Shown piece after piece: positions 16,119 to 25,494 of a stretch of 64,000 nucleotides of DNA. The stretch lies in NCBI GenBank assembly GCA_030523645.1, contig JAUNIB010000010.1, forward strand, positions 1 to 64,000, given 5' to 3'. Source of the DNA: Selenomonadaceae bacterium. Lineage in GTDB: Bacteria; Bacillota; Negativicutes; Selenomonadales; Selenomonadaceae. Under the pieces are notes generated by a model. That model did no database searches. It was not told the DNA's origin and saw nothing but the letters and a program-made list of their open reading frames with translations. A program made the translations under genes and the position numbers. Position 1 is the stretch's first letter. Each line of letters starts with the position of its first letter.

Positions 16119-17342
16119 TTATTTCTCCGGGATGCCGAAGTGTTCGATTACATAGTCCATATCCTTGTCGCCTCTGCCGGAGAGGTTTACGAGGATGGAG
16201 CCGTGGTCGCGCTCCTTGGCCAGCTTGATGGCGTGAGCGAGAGCGTGGCTGCTCTCGATGGCGGGGATGATACCCTCCATGCGGGAGAGCTTGTAGAAGG
16301 CGTCGATGGTGGCTTCGTCGTCAGCCACATCGTATTTCACCCGGCCAAGGTCCTTCCAGTAGGCGTGCTCCGGGCCGGAGGAGGGGTAGTCGAGGCCGCT
16401 GGCTACGGAGTAGACGGGGGCGGGGTCGCCGTTCTCGTCCTTCAGCATGATGGAGTTGAAGCCGTGCATGATGCCTTCGCTGCCGTAGGAGAGGCTGGCG
16501 GCGTGGTCGCCCAGCTTCGGGCCGCGGCCCAGCGGCTCGACACCGATGATTTCCACCGGGTCGTTGATGAAGCCGGAGAAGAAGCCGGCTGCGTTGGAGC
16601 CGCCGCCGACACAGGCGATGATGGTGTCCGGCAGCTCGCCGGTCATTTCGAGGAACTGCTCACGGGCTTCCTCGCCTACTACATGCTGGAAGTCGCGGAC
16701 CATCATGGGGAAGGGGTGGGGGCCGACGACGGAGCCGATGCAGTAGATGCAGTCCTTGTATTCCTTCATGTAGGCTTCAAAGGCGCTGTCTACAGCTTCC
16801 TTCAGGGTGGCGAGGCCGTGAGTGACCTCGACGACTCTGGCGCCGAGGATTTTCATGCGGGCCACATTAGGTGCCTGCTTCTTGATGTCAACGCTGCCCA
16901 TGTAGATGTCGCACTCAAGGCCGAAGTAGGCGGCGGCGGTAGCGAGGGCAACGCCGTGCTGGCCGGCACCAGTCTCGGCGATAATCTTTTTCTTGCCCAT
17001 GTATTTGGCGAGAAGGGCTTCACCCATGCAGTGGTTCAGCTTGTGGGCACCGCTGTGGTTCAGGTCCTCGCGCTTGGCGTAAATCTGGACATTGCCGAGG
17101 CTGTTGGAGAGGCGCTCCAGATGGGAGACGGGGGTAGGGCGGCCCTGAAATTCCTTGCGGATGCGGCGAAGCTCGGCAATGAATTTGCGGGATTTGGCAA
17201 TTTTGAAGTAAGCTTCGGTGATTTCGGCCATGGGGGCTTTCAGCTCCTCAGGGATGAAGGCACCGCCGTAGGGGCCGAAGAAGCCCTCTTTGTTGGGGTA
17301 GTCCTTTAGGTAGTTGTCAAAGTCGATGCTGCCGAATTTCAT
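16119..17342 (-). CDS. trpB: Tryptophan synthase beta chain
   Basis: 407 residues from ATG 17342, preceded by AAAGGAGCC; the longer frame from 17360 would use that ribosome binding site as coding sequence. Condenses indole with serine using PLP. Conserved features: [26 protein letters not shown] with the PLP Lys, [10 protein letters not shown], the GGGSNAAG phosphate loop and the late HAYWKDLGR and [11 protein letters not shown]. No trpA or other trp gene is in the window, so it may act with a distant trpA or as a stand-alone indole-salvage enzyme. An extended -10 (TGGTATAAT) lies at about 17450-17458 on the minus strand. Confidence 0.95.
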   Translation of the reverse strand: MKFGSIDFDNYLKDYPNKEGFFGPYGGAFIPEELKAPMAEITEAYFKIAKSRKFIAELRRIRKEFQGRPTPVSHLERLSNSLGNVQIYAKREDLNHSGAHKLNHCMGEALLAKYMGKKKIIAETGAGQHGVALATAAAYFGLECDIYMGSVDIKKQAPNVARMKILGARVVEVTHGLATLKEAVDSAFEAYMKEYKDCIYCIGSVVGPHPFPMMVRDFQHVVGEEAREQFLEMTGELPDTIIACVGGGSNAAGFFSGFINDPVEIIGVEPLGRGPKLGDHAASLSYGSEGIMHGFNSIMLKDENGDPAPVYSVASGLDYPSSGPEHAYWKDLGRVKYDVADDEATIDAFYKLSRMEGIIPAIESSHALAHAIKLAKERDHGSILVNLSGRGDKDMDYVIEHFGIPEK

Positions 17343-17479
17343 GGATTTGGCTCCTTTCATTAGATGAGTATCTGTCAGGTGTGTTTCACGGACGATATAT
17401 TAAGATTTATCGCGGGTCACGGCTTGATGATTAACCGTCAATGATGCCTTTTATTATACCACACATTTAGTCTCCCGGT

Positions 17480-17508
17480 TTGCAAAATGATGGACGATAG
17501 GATAAAAT
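17480..17508 (+). promoter_or_regulatory. Promoter of the C_GCAxxG gene
   Basis: TTGCAA (17480-17485), a 17-base spacer and TAAAAT (17503-17508), 47 bases before the start codon. Confidence 0.55.
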
Positions 17509-17555
17509 AATAATTTAAGTTTAATTGTAAGAATGTTCCAAAAGGAGAGAGAATC

Positions 17556-17999
17556 ATGGCTCAAAATACGGATTTGGAGAAAATCGTCGCTAAGTTCAAG
17601 GCGGGGAGCAACTGCGCGCAGATTACGGCGACTTACTTTGCCGAGAAGTACGGCGAGGATGTGGAGAAGATACATCAGCTCATGTGCAGCTTCGGCGGCG
17701 GCATGCGCAAGGGTGAGGTCTGCGGTGCCGTCAGCGGCGGTATGCTGGCGCTGGGTATGAAGGGCGGCAATGCCACTCCCGATGATGCGGAGCGAAAGGC
17801 CAAGTGCTATGCCGATACCATTGCCTTCGGCAATGAGTTCAAGAAGCGCAACGGTTCTCTGCTGTGCCGGGAGCTGCTGGGCTGCGATATTTCCACCCCG
17901 GAGGGAAAGAAGGAGTTCGACGAGAAGGATCTCCATTTCACTTTCTGCCCGAGGAAGGTACTGGCCTCGATAGAGCTGCTGGAAGAAATGGGGTACTGA
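17556..17999 (+). CDS. C_GCAxxG_C_C family (redox-active Cys) protein
   Basis: 147 residues. It shows the family's spaced cysteines: GSNCAQ, MCSFGGGMRKGEVCGAVSGG, LLCRELLGCD and FCPRKV. Members are small, cytoplasmic and probably bind a metal or undergo thiol redox chemistry in anaerobes; the role is not established. Start ATG 17556 follows AAAGGAGAG. The next gene begins four bases after its stop, so the two may share an RNA. Confidence 0.88.
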   Translation: MAQNTDLEKIVAKFKAGSNCAQITATYFAEKYGEDVEKIHQLMCSFGGGMRKGEVCGAVSGGMLALGMKGGNATPDDAERKAKCYADTIAFGNEFKKRNGSLLCRELLGCDISTPEGKKEFDEKDLHFTFCPRKVLASIELLEEMGY

Positions 18000-18003
18000 T
18001 TCC

Positions 18004-19905
18004 TTGAATCACAAAGTTTCAGCCGACACAGAGGAAGGAATGCAGAGCGGCAGGCTGCGGGGCGTTGACTGGCTCCGGAGCCTTGCTATCATCGGAGTCA
18101 CCCTCTTCCATGTCTTCCCGGCGCTGGTACCGGGCGGCTTTCTGGGGGTAAATCTGTTCTTTATCCTCAGTGGATTTCTTGCGGCCTACGGAGCGGCGAA
18201 GCTGCTGAATGACGAGAAGCCATTCAGCCTGACCGCGTACTACCGCCGACGGGTGCGGAGGATATATCCCTCCCTCATCATCGTGCTGCTGGTGACGGCA
18301 GGAGCCTGCCAGCTTATTGCGCCCAAGCTCCTGCGAGGCATGGGGCCGGAGCTGCTGTCCATCGTGGGCGGCTACAACAATCTCTGGCAGATAGAGCAGA
18401 ATGCGGACTATTTCACCCGGATTTTGGGGGCGGATCCCTTTACCCACATGTGGTTTATGGGGATTGAGCTGCAGTTCTGCCTGATTTTCCCCGTTATATT
18501 TTTCCTGTACCGGGGTGTCAGCAGCGGCTGCGGCCGGAAGGAAGGCGCCCTGCTGCTGGCCATAGTGGGTCTTATCATGGCCGGGTATATTCCCAAGCAG
18601 TTCGGCCTTAATCCGGAGGGAGATGTGACTCCCCTGTACTACGGCACGGTAGGCCGAATCTATGACCTGCTGCTGGGTGCGGCGCTGGGCTTCTACCGTG
18701 GGGCAGGCTCTCTGTTTCGCCGGTCGCCGGAGAATGAACTGCGCCATCGGAAGTCCTCTCCCGCCGTGTGGCTGGCCTACGGACTGCTGCTGGCGCTGAC
18801 TGTGGCTGCCTATCTGACGGTGGACGGCAGCGGGCCGCTGCTGTATCAGGGCGGCATGGCGGCAATGTCGGCGGCGTTCTGCCTGCTTGTCTGGCTGACG
18901 GTGCGGGAGAATGGTACTCAGGGAGAAGCCTTTGAGAACAGGGTCACCGGGTTCATCGGCCGATACAGCTACGGCATTTTCCTGTGGCAGTATCCGGTCA
19001 TCGTGCTGAGTCGTCAGCTCGGTCTCACCGAGGAGGCTGTGGGTCTTCCGGCAGCCGGCAGTGCGGAAATCGCGGCCATGGTGCTGCTGGCGGTGCTTAC
19101 CGACAAGGCAGAGCAAGGCTTCGCGGGAATATCTGTTAGGAAATTTTCAGATAAAAATAGTATTATAATGAAGCTTTCTGCTGCTGCGGCAGCAGTAATG
19201 ATGGTCTGGGGCGGCTACGGCATAGCTGCGGCGCCCTGGCAGAAGGCGGCCGATACAGAGGCTCTGAAGGCGCGAATGGCAGAGAATGCTGCTCTCCTTC
19301 GTCAGCAGAATCAGGAGCAGGCTCCGGCGGCTGAGGGACAGAAGGATGAGAAGCCGCAGCAGCCTGCGGCGGAAGTCAAAGAGGAGAAGCCTCCGATGAC
19401 GGTGGAGGTGCCCTCCGGCATTATCTGTATCGGTGACTCGGTCATGCTCGGCTCGGCCTATGCTGTCAAGAGAGTCCTGCCGGACTGCTATATCGATGCC
19501 GATGTCTGCCGCTATGTAGGCGGCGGTATACCGGTGGCGCAGGAGCTGCTGGCAGCCGGACGGATGGGGGACACGGTGGTCATTGCTCTGGGTACGAATG
19601 GCCCTATCTGCGGAGCTGAGCGCTACGAGGAGCAGACGGTGGCCCTGCTGGATATGCTGGGGCCGGACCGGCGGATATTCTGGGTCAATACCTTCGGCGT
19701 CGATATCGACTGGATAAAGATGAACAACGATTACATTGCCAATATGCACAAGCGCTGGCCGAATGTCAGAGTGGTGGATTGGTACAGCAGGGTCAACGGT
19801 CATCCGGAGTGGCTGGCCGGAGATGAGGTTCATCCCAACGACGACGGCGTAGAGCAGTATGCGAAGCTGCTGAAGGAGACAATAGAGAGGGATTTAAGAA
19901 AATAA
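18004..19905 (+). CDS. OatA-like acyltransferase: acyltransferase-3 membrane domain plus SGNH domain
   Basis: 633 residues from TTG 18004 (an ATG at 18040 is an alternative; its purine-rich leader is too close to be a good SD). Residues about 15-370 form ten or so membrane helices with the acyltransferase-3 signature RGVDWLRSLAIIGVTLFHVFP. After a helical linker rich in Glu/Gln/Pro (about 420-460) comes an SGNH esterase/transferase domain: IGDSVMLG, ALGTNGP and DEVHPND with the Asp-x-x-His pair. This layout matches OatA-type peptidoglycan or glycan O-acetyltransferases. Target glycan unknown. Confidence 0.88.
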   Translation: MNHKVSADTEEGMQSGRLRGVDWLRSLAIIGVTLFHVFPALVPGGFLGVNLFFILSGFLAAYGAAKLLNDEKPFSLTAYYRRRVRRIYPSLIIVLLVTAGACQLIAPKLLRGMGPELLSIVGGYNNLWQIEQNADYFTRILGADPFTHMWFMGIELQFCLIFPVIFFLYRGVSSGCGRKEGALLLAIVGLIMAGYIPKQFGLNPEGDVTPLYYGTVGRIYDLLLGAALGFYRGAGSLFRRSPENELRHRKSSPAVWLAYGLLLALTVAAYLTVDGSGPLLYQGGMAAMSAAFCLLVWLTVRENGTQGEAFENRVTGFIGRYSYGIFLWQYPVIVLSRQLGLTEEAVGLPAAGSAEIAAMVLLAVLTDKAEQGFAGISVRKFSDKNSIIMKLSAAAAAVMMVWGGYGIAAAPWQKAADTEALKARMAENAALLRQQNQEQAPAAEGQKDEKPQQPAAEVKEEKPPMTVEVPSGIICIGDSVMLGSAYAVKRVLPDCYIDADVCRYVGGGIPVAQELLAAGRMGDTVVIALGTNGPICGAERYEEQTVALLDMLGPDRRIFWVNTFGVDIDWIKMNNDYIANMHKRWPNVRVVDWYSRVNGHPEWLAGDEVHPNDDGVEQYAKLLKETIERDLRK

Positions 19906-20255
19906 AAGCCAAGCCTCCCCTACAGGTGCGCTGAGCACTTAATGAGCTTGCGAATTTAGTGCGAGCCAAGCAGACTGCTTAGTGATATCCGAGCGAAGCG
20001 ATGGATGAACTTAGCATGTTTGTAGGAGGTGCCTGAAGGGCGGAGGGTAACTGTTAATCAATATAATAGCCTCCCCTATAGGGGAGGTGCCCGAAGGGCG
20101 GAGGGGTAAAGATAGAGACGGTAATTTGTCTGATTACCCCTCAGTCTGCTTCGCAGACAGCTCCCCTAGAGGGGAGCCTATGAGACGGATTATAGGTTAC
20201 CCTCAGTCGCCTGCGGCGACAGCTCCCCTGAATGGGAGCCTTTCTTTAGTAACAC
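19906..20255. repeat. Class B repeats with a nested class C element
   Basis: Class B hairpins surround a class C element at about 19926-20024, placed inside the hairpin loop between CTCCCCTACAG and GTAGGAGG. Further class B pairs follow, ending at about 20242. No gene is visible. Confidence 0.82.
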
Positions 20256-20268
20256 ACAGGAGGTACAC

Positions 20269-21084
20269 ATGATAAACAATGAAAAGAGGCGACAGTTTTT
20301 ACATCTGGGCGCAATGGCGCTCCTGCTGACAGCAGTGCTGGTATTCTGCGGCTTCAGCAGCAGTGGCGATGAGCCGGCAAAAGAGATGAAAACATTCACG
20401 CTCCACATGAACGGCAAGGTGGAGAAGCTCCAGACAGATAAAGAAACCGTAGGCAAGGCTCTGAAGAAGCTGAAGATAGAGCATTAGCACCACAAGGTCT
20501 ATCCGCCCCACAAGGAGCATCTGACCGATGGTATGGATGTGTATGTGCTGACGGGAAATCAGGAGCTGAAGCACGAGGAAATAGAAATTGCTTCTCCTAT
20601 TCGCTATATTGACAACCGGGACATGGACTTCGGTGTCAATCAGGTGAACAGCGAGGGAGCAAAGGGACTGGCCAAGGTGGTCAATGTGGTGGCAGACGGC
20701 AAGGTGATAGCCGAGCTGCACCGGGAGATACTGAAGCAGCCGGTGGAGAAGGTAGTCACCCGAGGCACGAAGCGCACGGTCATGACCGATGAAGGACTGA
20801 AGCGCTATGTCAAGGTGCTGGAGTGCGATACTGTGGCCTACAGCGGTGACCCGGGAGATGCGACTTATACCGGACTGCCGGCAGGCCACGGCGTAGTAGC
20901 GGTAGACCCGGACTTCATTCCGCTGGGTACGAAGCTCTGGATACCGGACTACGGTACCGCTATAGCAGCCGATATTGGCGGCGCTGTGGTGGGCAATATC
21001 GTAGACCTCTGCATGGACACCTACGAGGAATCCCTGGACTGGGGCCGTCAGGACGTAGACATCTATGTGCTGGAGGATGAGTGA
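20269..21084 (+). pseudogene. 3D-domain (YuiC/YocH-like) cell-wall protein gene interrupted by an amber stop
   Basis: The first 72 codons (20269-20487) encode a membrane anchor (LLTAVLVFCGFSSS) and the start of a DUF348 ubiquitin-like domain. TAG at 20485-20487 then interrupts, and the same frame continues without a shift to 21084. Joined, it gives about 271 residues: anchor, DUF348, a G5-like region, then a 3D domain with VAYSGDPGD, GVVAVDPDFIPLGTKLWI and the Asp-rich IVDLCMDTYEE. Such proteins act as lytic transglycosylase-like or resuscitation factors. GAGC-ATTAG-CACC is the only defect. The SD AGGAGG is at 20258-20264. It may be a recent pseudogene, a readthrough gene or a sequencing error. 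Confidence 0.8.
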
Positions 21085-21112
21085 GGCGCAGAGCAGCAGA
21101 GTTCAGCGCATA

Positions 21113-21243
21113 GAAAATACATCTGACGGAAACCCGCTCCCGCTCAATTTATTCACGCAGCGGTACTAAGCTCTGCCGTCATTTCATTCGGCAATCGCTA
21201 AGTACCGGCGTTCATAACGGTTTCCTTACAGATGTATTTTTTC
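21113..21243 (+). repeat. Class A element 1
   Basis: Arms GAAAATACATCTG (21113-21125) and CAGATGTATTTTTTC (21229-21243) are complementary. The core includes TTATTCACGCAGCGGTACT and AGTACCGGCGTTCATAA. It follows the 3D-domain gene. The TTACATTAAGG box is not evident here. Confidence 0.85.
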
Positions 21244-21286
21244 TAATCTTGTGTTCTGGGCCTTACAGCGACACAATATATAGTGG

Positions 21287-21316
21287 TTGACAAACACCCG
21301 TGGAATTTTATATAAT
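21287..21316 (+). promoter_or_regulatory. Promoter of rpmH-rnpA
   Basis: TTGACA (21287-21292), an 18-base spacer and TATAAT (21311-21316), 80 bases before rpmH. Strong match, as expected for a ribosomal protein gene. Confidence 0.85.
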
Positions 21317-21395
21317 AACCGATGGCTAGAATCGTTTATTTAGATTGATAGCGGGATTTTATGCCCAAAAATAGAAGAAAAAGGAGGCATTCGCC

Positions 21396-21530
21396 GTGAA
21401 GAGAACTTATCAGCCGAACAAGCATAAGCGCAAGATGGATCATGGTTTCCGTGAGCGCATGAAGACCAAGGGCGGTCGTCAGGTACTCGCAGCCCGTCGC
21501 AAGAAGGGCAGAAAGAAGCTGTCTGCATAA
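21396..21530 (+). CDS. rpmH: 50S ribosomal protein L34
   Basis: 44 residues from GTG 21396, preceded by AAGGAGG. Begins [20 protein letters not shown] and ends GRKKLSA, the classic L34 sequence. First gene of the rpmH-rnpA-yidD-yidC-jag block; dnaA, which often lies divergently nearby, is not present on either side here. Confidence 0.97.
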   Translation: MKRTYQPNKHKRKMDHGFRERMKTKGGRQVLAARRKKGRKKLSA

Positions 21531-21532
21531 TT

Positions 21533-21560
21533 GAAAGGGGTGTAATCACCCCTTCTTTTT
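21533..21560 (+). terminator. Attenuating hairpin between rpmH and rnpA
   Basis: GAAAGGGGTG / CACCCCTTC with a TAAT loop, then TTTTT. Its position suggests partial termination that lowers rnpA relative to rpmH. Confidence 0.8.
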
Positions 21561-21584
21561 ATATTAGACAGACAGGGGCTACCC

Positions 21585-21992
21585 ATGAAAAAACTCACTT
21601 TGCCCCGCCGGCGTATCGTAAAGAAGAAAAGTGAATTTCAGCTTGTCTATGCAAAGGGAAAGGGCTCGTCAGGACGATATATAATACTCCGCGCATTGAG
21701 GCGCGGCCCGGAGAACCCCGGAGTGAAAAAATCCGTCCGTGAGTCCGTGGTATTGGAATATTCGAAGCTCCCCACCAAGCTGGCTGTAGCAGCCGGGAAG
21801 AAGCTGGGCTGTGCCGTAGTCCGCAACAGAGTGAAGCGCATCCTCCGGGAGGCGTTCCGTCTGGAGCAGGAGTCTATAGCCACCGGCTGGTCCCTGATGC
21901 TCATCGGCCGGCCTGCCGCAGTCACAGCTCATACGGAGGACATCCGCCGGGAGCTGCGCTATCTGCTGAAGAAGACCGAGCTTCTGAAGTGA
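21585..21992 (+). CDS. rnpA: Ribonuclease P protein component
   Basis: 135 residues. Contains the RNA-binding motif [16 protein letters not shown] and the N-terminal [16 protein letters not shown]. Assists the RNase P RNA in tRNA 5' maturation. A segment [20 protein letters not shown] between strands is a little longer than in many relatives. The yidD start overlaps its stop. Confidence 0.96.
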   Translation: MKKLTLPRRRIVKKKSEFQLVYAKGKGSSGRYIILRALRRGPENPGVKKSVRESVVLEYSKLPTKLAVAAGKKLGCAVVRNRVKRILREAFRLEQESIATGWSLMLIGRPAAVTAHTEDIRRELRYLLKKTELLK

Positions 21993-22210
21993 AAGCTATG
22001 GCTAAATCAATTCTCATCGCCATCATCCGGTTTTATCGAAGCTGCATTTCGCCTCTGAAGTCACCCTGCTGCCGCTTTTATCCTACCTGCTCAGAGTACG
22101 CTCTCACCGCTATCGAGCGATACGGAGCAATGAAGGGCGGCTGGCTGGCGATCAAGAGGATTTTTCGCTGCCGGCCTTTCGGGCCGTACGGTTACGACCC
22201 TGTGCCGTGA
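21989..22210 (+). CDS. yidD: YidD membrane insertion efficiency factor
   Basis: 73 residues from GTG 21989, overlapping the rnpA stop (GTGA); ATG 21998 is an alternative. Contains [20 protein letters not shown] and [14 protein letters not shown], both family signatures. Small amphipathic inner-membrane-associated protein that aids YidC-dependent insertion. Confidence 0.95.
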   Translation: MKAMAKSILIAIIRFYRSCISPLKSPCCRFYPTCSEYALTAIERYGAMKGGWLAIKRIFRCRPFGPYGYDPVP

Positions 22211-22289
22211 CCGACATCAACAGGTATTACTATCATAGTCACGCAAGTATTTCGGATTTACCCATTCATTAGATTCAGGATGTGATTTT

Positions 22290-23063
22290 TTGGATTTTTC
22301 AGGAATCTTTGATCCCATTGCCCACCTCGTAGCCAGCCTTATCGAGCTGTTCTACAAGATGACGGGCGTTGCGGGCGCACCCAGCTACGGTCTGGCTATC
22401 ATACTCTTTACTATCGTGATAAAGTGCGCCATGTATCCGCTGACTGTAAAGCAGGTCAAGTCCATGAAGGCTATGGGCTCCCTGCAGCCGCGAATCAAGA
22501 AGATTCAGGCTCAGTACAAGGATGACCCCATGCTCATGCAGGCCAAGCTGAAGGAGCTGTACGCTGAGATCGGTGTAAGTCCGCTGGACGGCTGCCTGCC
22601 GATGCTCATTCAGATGCCGGTACTCATGGCGGTCTACTATGCACTGCAGTCCCTCACCTACGAAGGCAATCCGAGCTTCCTCTGGATCGCCAACCTTTCC
22701 GAGCCGGATCCCACCTACATTCTGCCGGTGCTGTCCGCAGCTACCACCTACATCGTATCTGCCCAGACTGCTGCTGAGGGCAACAAGTCCCTCAAGTACA
22801 TGACATTCATCATGCCGCTGTTCATCGGCTACATCAGCCTTCAGTTCGCAGCAGGTCTCATCGTATACTGGGTAACCATGAACTGTGTCCAGATCATCCA
22901 GCAGTGGTGGATGAATCGTCAGGATCTCACCCCGAAGGCAGCCAAGCCCGCTGCCCAGGAAACTGCCGAGCCTAAGGAGAGCAGCGAAGAGACTGCCGAG
23001 GCTCAGAGCAAGGTCAAGGAGCGCAAGGTAAAGAAATTCAAGCGCCCGAAAAAGAACAAGTAA
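22290..23063 (+). CDS. yidC: Membrane protein insertase YidC/OxaI
   Basis: 257 residues from TTG 22290, preceded by AGGATGTG. Short YidC of the Gram-positive type, without the large periplasmic domain, with about five membrane segments and the conserved YPLTVKQVKSMKAM, GCLPMLIQMPVLMAVYYAL and VYWVTMNCVQIIQQ. The C-terminal tail is Glu/Lys rich and ends KKFKRPKKNK, suited to ribosome contact. Lies 27 bases before jag. Confidence 0.96.
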   Translation: MDFSGIFDPIAHLVASLIELFYKMTGVAGAPSYGLAIILFTIVIKCAMYPLTVKQVKSMKAMGSLQPRIKKIQAQYKDDPMLMQAKLKELYAEIGVSPLDGCLPMLIQMPVLMAVYYALQSLTYEGNPSFLWIANLSEPDPTYILPVLSAATTYIVSAQTAAEGNKSLKYMTFIMPLFIGYISLQFAAGLIVYWVTMNCVQIIQQWWMNRQDLTPKAAKPAAQETAEPKESSEETAEAQSKVKERKVKKFKRPKKNK

Positions 23064-23090
23064 GGAAACACTATAAAGCGAGGATAATAA

Positions 23091-24143
23091 ATGGCAGCAA
23101 TTATTGAAGCCACCGGCAAGACTGTAGAAGCAGCCTATGAGAACGCCCTGAAGGAACTGGGCGTCAGCCGTGAACAGACAGAGATGGAAGTAATCACCGA
23201 GCCGAAATCCGGCTTCCTGGGACTCTTTGGCGGTACCGATGCCAAGGTTCGCGTCACTGTGAAGGAGCTCAGCGTCATCGAGACGGCTGAGGCTTTCCTC
23301 CGGAATATCTTCCGTCTGATGAATCTCCCCATCGACCTTACTGTTACCGATGACGGCGAGATAGCCACCATTCATCTCATCGGTGACAATCTCGGTGTCC
23401 TCATCGGCAAGCATGGTCAGACTCTGGACAGCCTCCAGTATCTCACCAATCTGGCCGCGAACTGCGGTATCAACGAGAATCGTCGCCGCATCTTCATCGA
23501 TATTGAGGACTATCGCTCCCGCCGTGAGGAGACCCTGCGTCTCCTGGCCAAGCGTCTGGCTGACAAGGCACGCAAGACCGGCGAGAAGATTATGCTTGAG
23601 CCGATGAATTGCCATGAGCGCAAGATTATTCACCTGACCCTTCAGGACAATCCGAAGGTCAAGACTTACAGCTTCGGCGAGGAGCCGCACCGCAAGGTCG
23701 TCATTGAGCCGAAGAACCTTGGTCACGGTGAGTATGAGCGCAGCAGCTATCGCGGTGGTCACAGCGGCAGCGGCCGCGGCGGCTATCGTCCGCCGAAGCG
23801 TACCTTCGAGGAGGCTTTCGGCTACGAGCAGGCCGAGCCGGTCGAGGGCGGCTACGAGGCTCCGCAGACCGAGCAGACCGGTGAGCAGAGCGAAGAGCGC
23901 GGCTTCCGCGGCGGTCGTGGCGGCCGTGGTGGATTCCGTGGCGGTCGCGGCGGCAGAGGCGGTTTCCGCGGAGATCGCGGAGGCCGTGGTGGGTTCCGTG
24001 GCGGCCGCAGCGGCGGTCGCTTCGAGAAGTCTCCCTACACCGATCCGAACTATGAGCCGGATTTCTCCATGTTCAATGAGAGCGTCATCCGGGCTCAGAA
24101 GGAAGCTGAGGCAGCTCAGGCAAGCGAGCAGCCGAAGGAATAA
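23091..24143 (+). CDS. jag: Jag/KhpB RNA-binding protein with an RGG-rich tail
   Basis: 350 residues. Jag-N domain at about 1-52 (TGKTVEAAYENALKELG, ending EPKSGFLGLFG), a KH domain at about 75-140 (IGKHGQTLDSLQYLTNLA), and an R3H domain at about 145-210 (PMNCHERKIIHLTLQ). Beyond the usual end at about 215 there is an added 130-residue tail with many RGG/GGF repeats (GFRGGRGGRGGFRGG) and acidic linkers. Such tails bind RNA and can drive condensation in eukaryotic proteins. The domains are certain; the function of the tail is inference. KhpB works with KhpA in sRNA and cell-envelope control. Confidence 0.95.
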   Translation: MAAIIEATGKTVEAAYENALKELGVSREQTEMEVITEPKSGFLGLFGGTDAKVRVTVKELSVIETAEAFLRNIFRLMNLPIDLTVTDDGEIATIHLIGDNLGVLIGKHGQTLDSLQYLTNLAANCGINENRRRIFIDIEDYRSRREETLRLLAKRLADKARKTGEKIMLEPMNCHERKIIHLTLQDNPKVKTYSFGEEPHRKVVIEPKNLGHGEYERSSYRGGHSGSGRGGYRPPKRTFEEAFGYEQAEPVEGGYEAPQTEQTGEQSEERGFRGGRGGRGGFRGGRGGRGGFRGDRGGRGGFRGGRSGGRFEKSPYTDPNYEPDFSMFNESVIRAQKEAEAAQASEQPKE

Positions 24144-24151
24144 CAGATATC

Positions 24152-24184
24152 AAGCCGATGGTCATTTTGGCCGTCGGCTTTTTA
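24152..24184 (+). terminator. Terminator after jag
   Basis: AAGCCGATGG / CCGTCGGCTT with a short loop, then TTT; closes the rpmH-jag block. A separate extended -10 (TGATATAAT, ending 24230) begins the next gene. Confidence 0.8.
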
Positions 24185-24276
24185 TATATTTCCATTAGGT
24201 TTTCCGCAAAGCGGGAAATAATGATATAATTGAAAAAAGATAAGAACGACTCTATCCGCACAGAGGAGGCTTTGCC

Positions 24277-25047
24277 ATGAAATATTCGGAAGATCCCAAT
24301 CGTCAATATCACATTCAGGTCGCGGCCGGAGAGGTAGGCCGCTATGTCATCCTGCCGGGAGACCCGAAGCGCTGCAAGAAGATTGCCGCTTATTTTGAAA
24401 ATCCCCAGCTTATTGCTGACAGCCGTGAGTATGTGACCTATACCGGTACTCTCTGCGGGGAGAAGGTCAGCGTCACCAGCACCGGTATCGGTGGCCCGTC
24501 GGCCTCCATTGCCATGGAGGAGCTGGTGAAGTGCGGAGCCGATACCTTCATCCGGGTGGGTACCTGCGGCGGCATTCCGTTGGATGTGAAAAGCGGCGAC
24601 CTGGTCATCGCCAATGCGGCTATCCGTCACGAGGGAACGAGCCGGGAGTATGCCCCCATCGAGTATCCGGCGGTTTCCGATTTCGCAGTTACCTCGGCGC
24701 TGGCGGAGGCGGCAAAGATAATCGGGAAGCCGTGGCATCTGGGTGTAGCCCAGTGCAAGGATGCCTTCTACGGTCAGCATAATCCGGAGATAATGCCGGC
24801 GGCCCGGGAGCTGCTGTACAAGTGGGAGGCCTGGAAGCGGATGGGCTGCCTCTGCTCCGAGATGGAAAGCGCTGCCCTGTTCATTGTGGCCCAGTTCCTG
24901 CGGGTGCGGGCCGGCTCCGTATTCCTTGTAGTGGCCAATCAGGAGCGGGAGGCCGCCGGGCTGGACAATCCTGTGGTACACGATACGGATGCGGCTATCC
25001 GCACGGCTGTCGAGGCGATAAAGATACTGATAAGCAGGGATAAATAG
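24277..25047 (+). CDS. udp: Nucleoside phosphorylase, uridine phosphorylase type
   Basis: 256 residues. Shows [40 protein letters not shown] and the EMESAALF active-site region of the PNP/UDP family (uridine phosphorylase-like). Splits pyrimidine nucleosides with phosphate in the cytoplasm. Fits with the nucleoside importer and the cytidine and dCMP deaminases elsewhere in the window. Start ATG 24277 follows AGAGGAGG. Purine specificity cannot be excluded. Confidence 0.9.
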   Translation: MKYSEDPNRQYHIQVAAGEVGRYVILPGDPKRCKKIAAYFENPQLIADSREYVTYTGTLCGEKVSVTSTGIGGPSASIAMEELVKCGADTFIRVGTCGGIPLDVKSGDLVIANAAIRHEGTSREYAPIEYPAVSDFAVTSALAEAAKIIGKPWHLGVAQCKDAFYGQHNPEIMPAARELLYKWEAWKRMGCLCSEMESAALFIVAQFLRVRAGSVFLVVANQEREAAGLDNPVVHDTDAAIRTAVEAIKILISRDK

Positions 25048-25452
25048 CATTCCATACAGGGAAGGTGGCCGAGCGCAGCGAGGTCGGAGGGGTAACTGCT
25101 AATCCGTATAAAAGCCTCCCATACAGGGGAGGTGGCCGAGCGCAGCGAGGTCGGAGGGGTAAAGAGAGGAAACGTTTTAGCCATCACCCCTCAGTCTGCT
25201 TTGCAGACAGCTCCCCTAGAGGGGAGCCTATGAGATGGATTACAGGTTACCCTCAGTCGCCTGCGGCGACAGCTCCTACAAACTGCTAAGTTCATCCTTC
25301 GTTTCACGCAGATATCACTAAGCAGTTTGCATGGCTCGCACTAAATTCGCAAGCTCATTAAGTGCTCAGGCACACCTAGAGGGGAGCCTATGAGACGGAT
25401 TATAGGTTACCCTCAGTCTGCTTCGCAGACAGCTCCCCTACAGGGGAGCCTT
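25048..25452. repeat. Class B repeats with a nested class C element upstream of mnmE
   Basis: Tandem class B units (GGGGTAAC-GCTAATCCGTATAA linkers) are followed by right-half units (ACCCCTCAGTCTGC...AGCTCCCCTA). A class C copy, reverse orientation, lies at about 25277-25375 inside a class B hairpin. The linkers are the same as those of the insert in mnmE. No gene. Confidence 0.85.
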
Positions 25453-25494
25453 TGATTGTAGAAGATTTATAGAAATAATGTGTGTAGAGGAATC

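Noticed and set aside
17382-17390. TGTTTCACG resembling half of a parS site
   Set aside because: The second half (GTGAAACA) is absent; what follows is GACGATA. A half-site is not enough to call parS.
21085-21395. Possible oriC next to rpmH
   Set aside because: No dnaA or dnaN gene and no cluster of TTATCCACA boxes. The TTATTCACG in class A copies is only a partial DnaA-box match and belongs to the repeat core.
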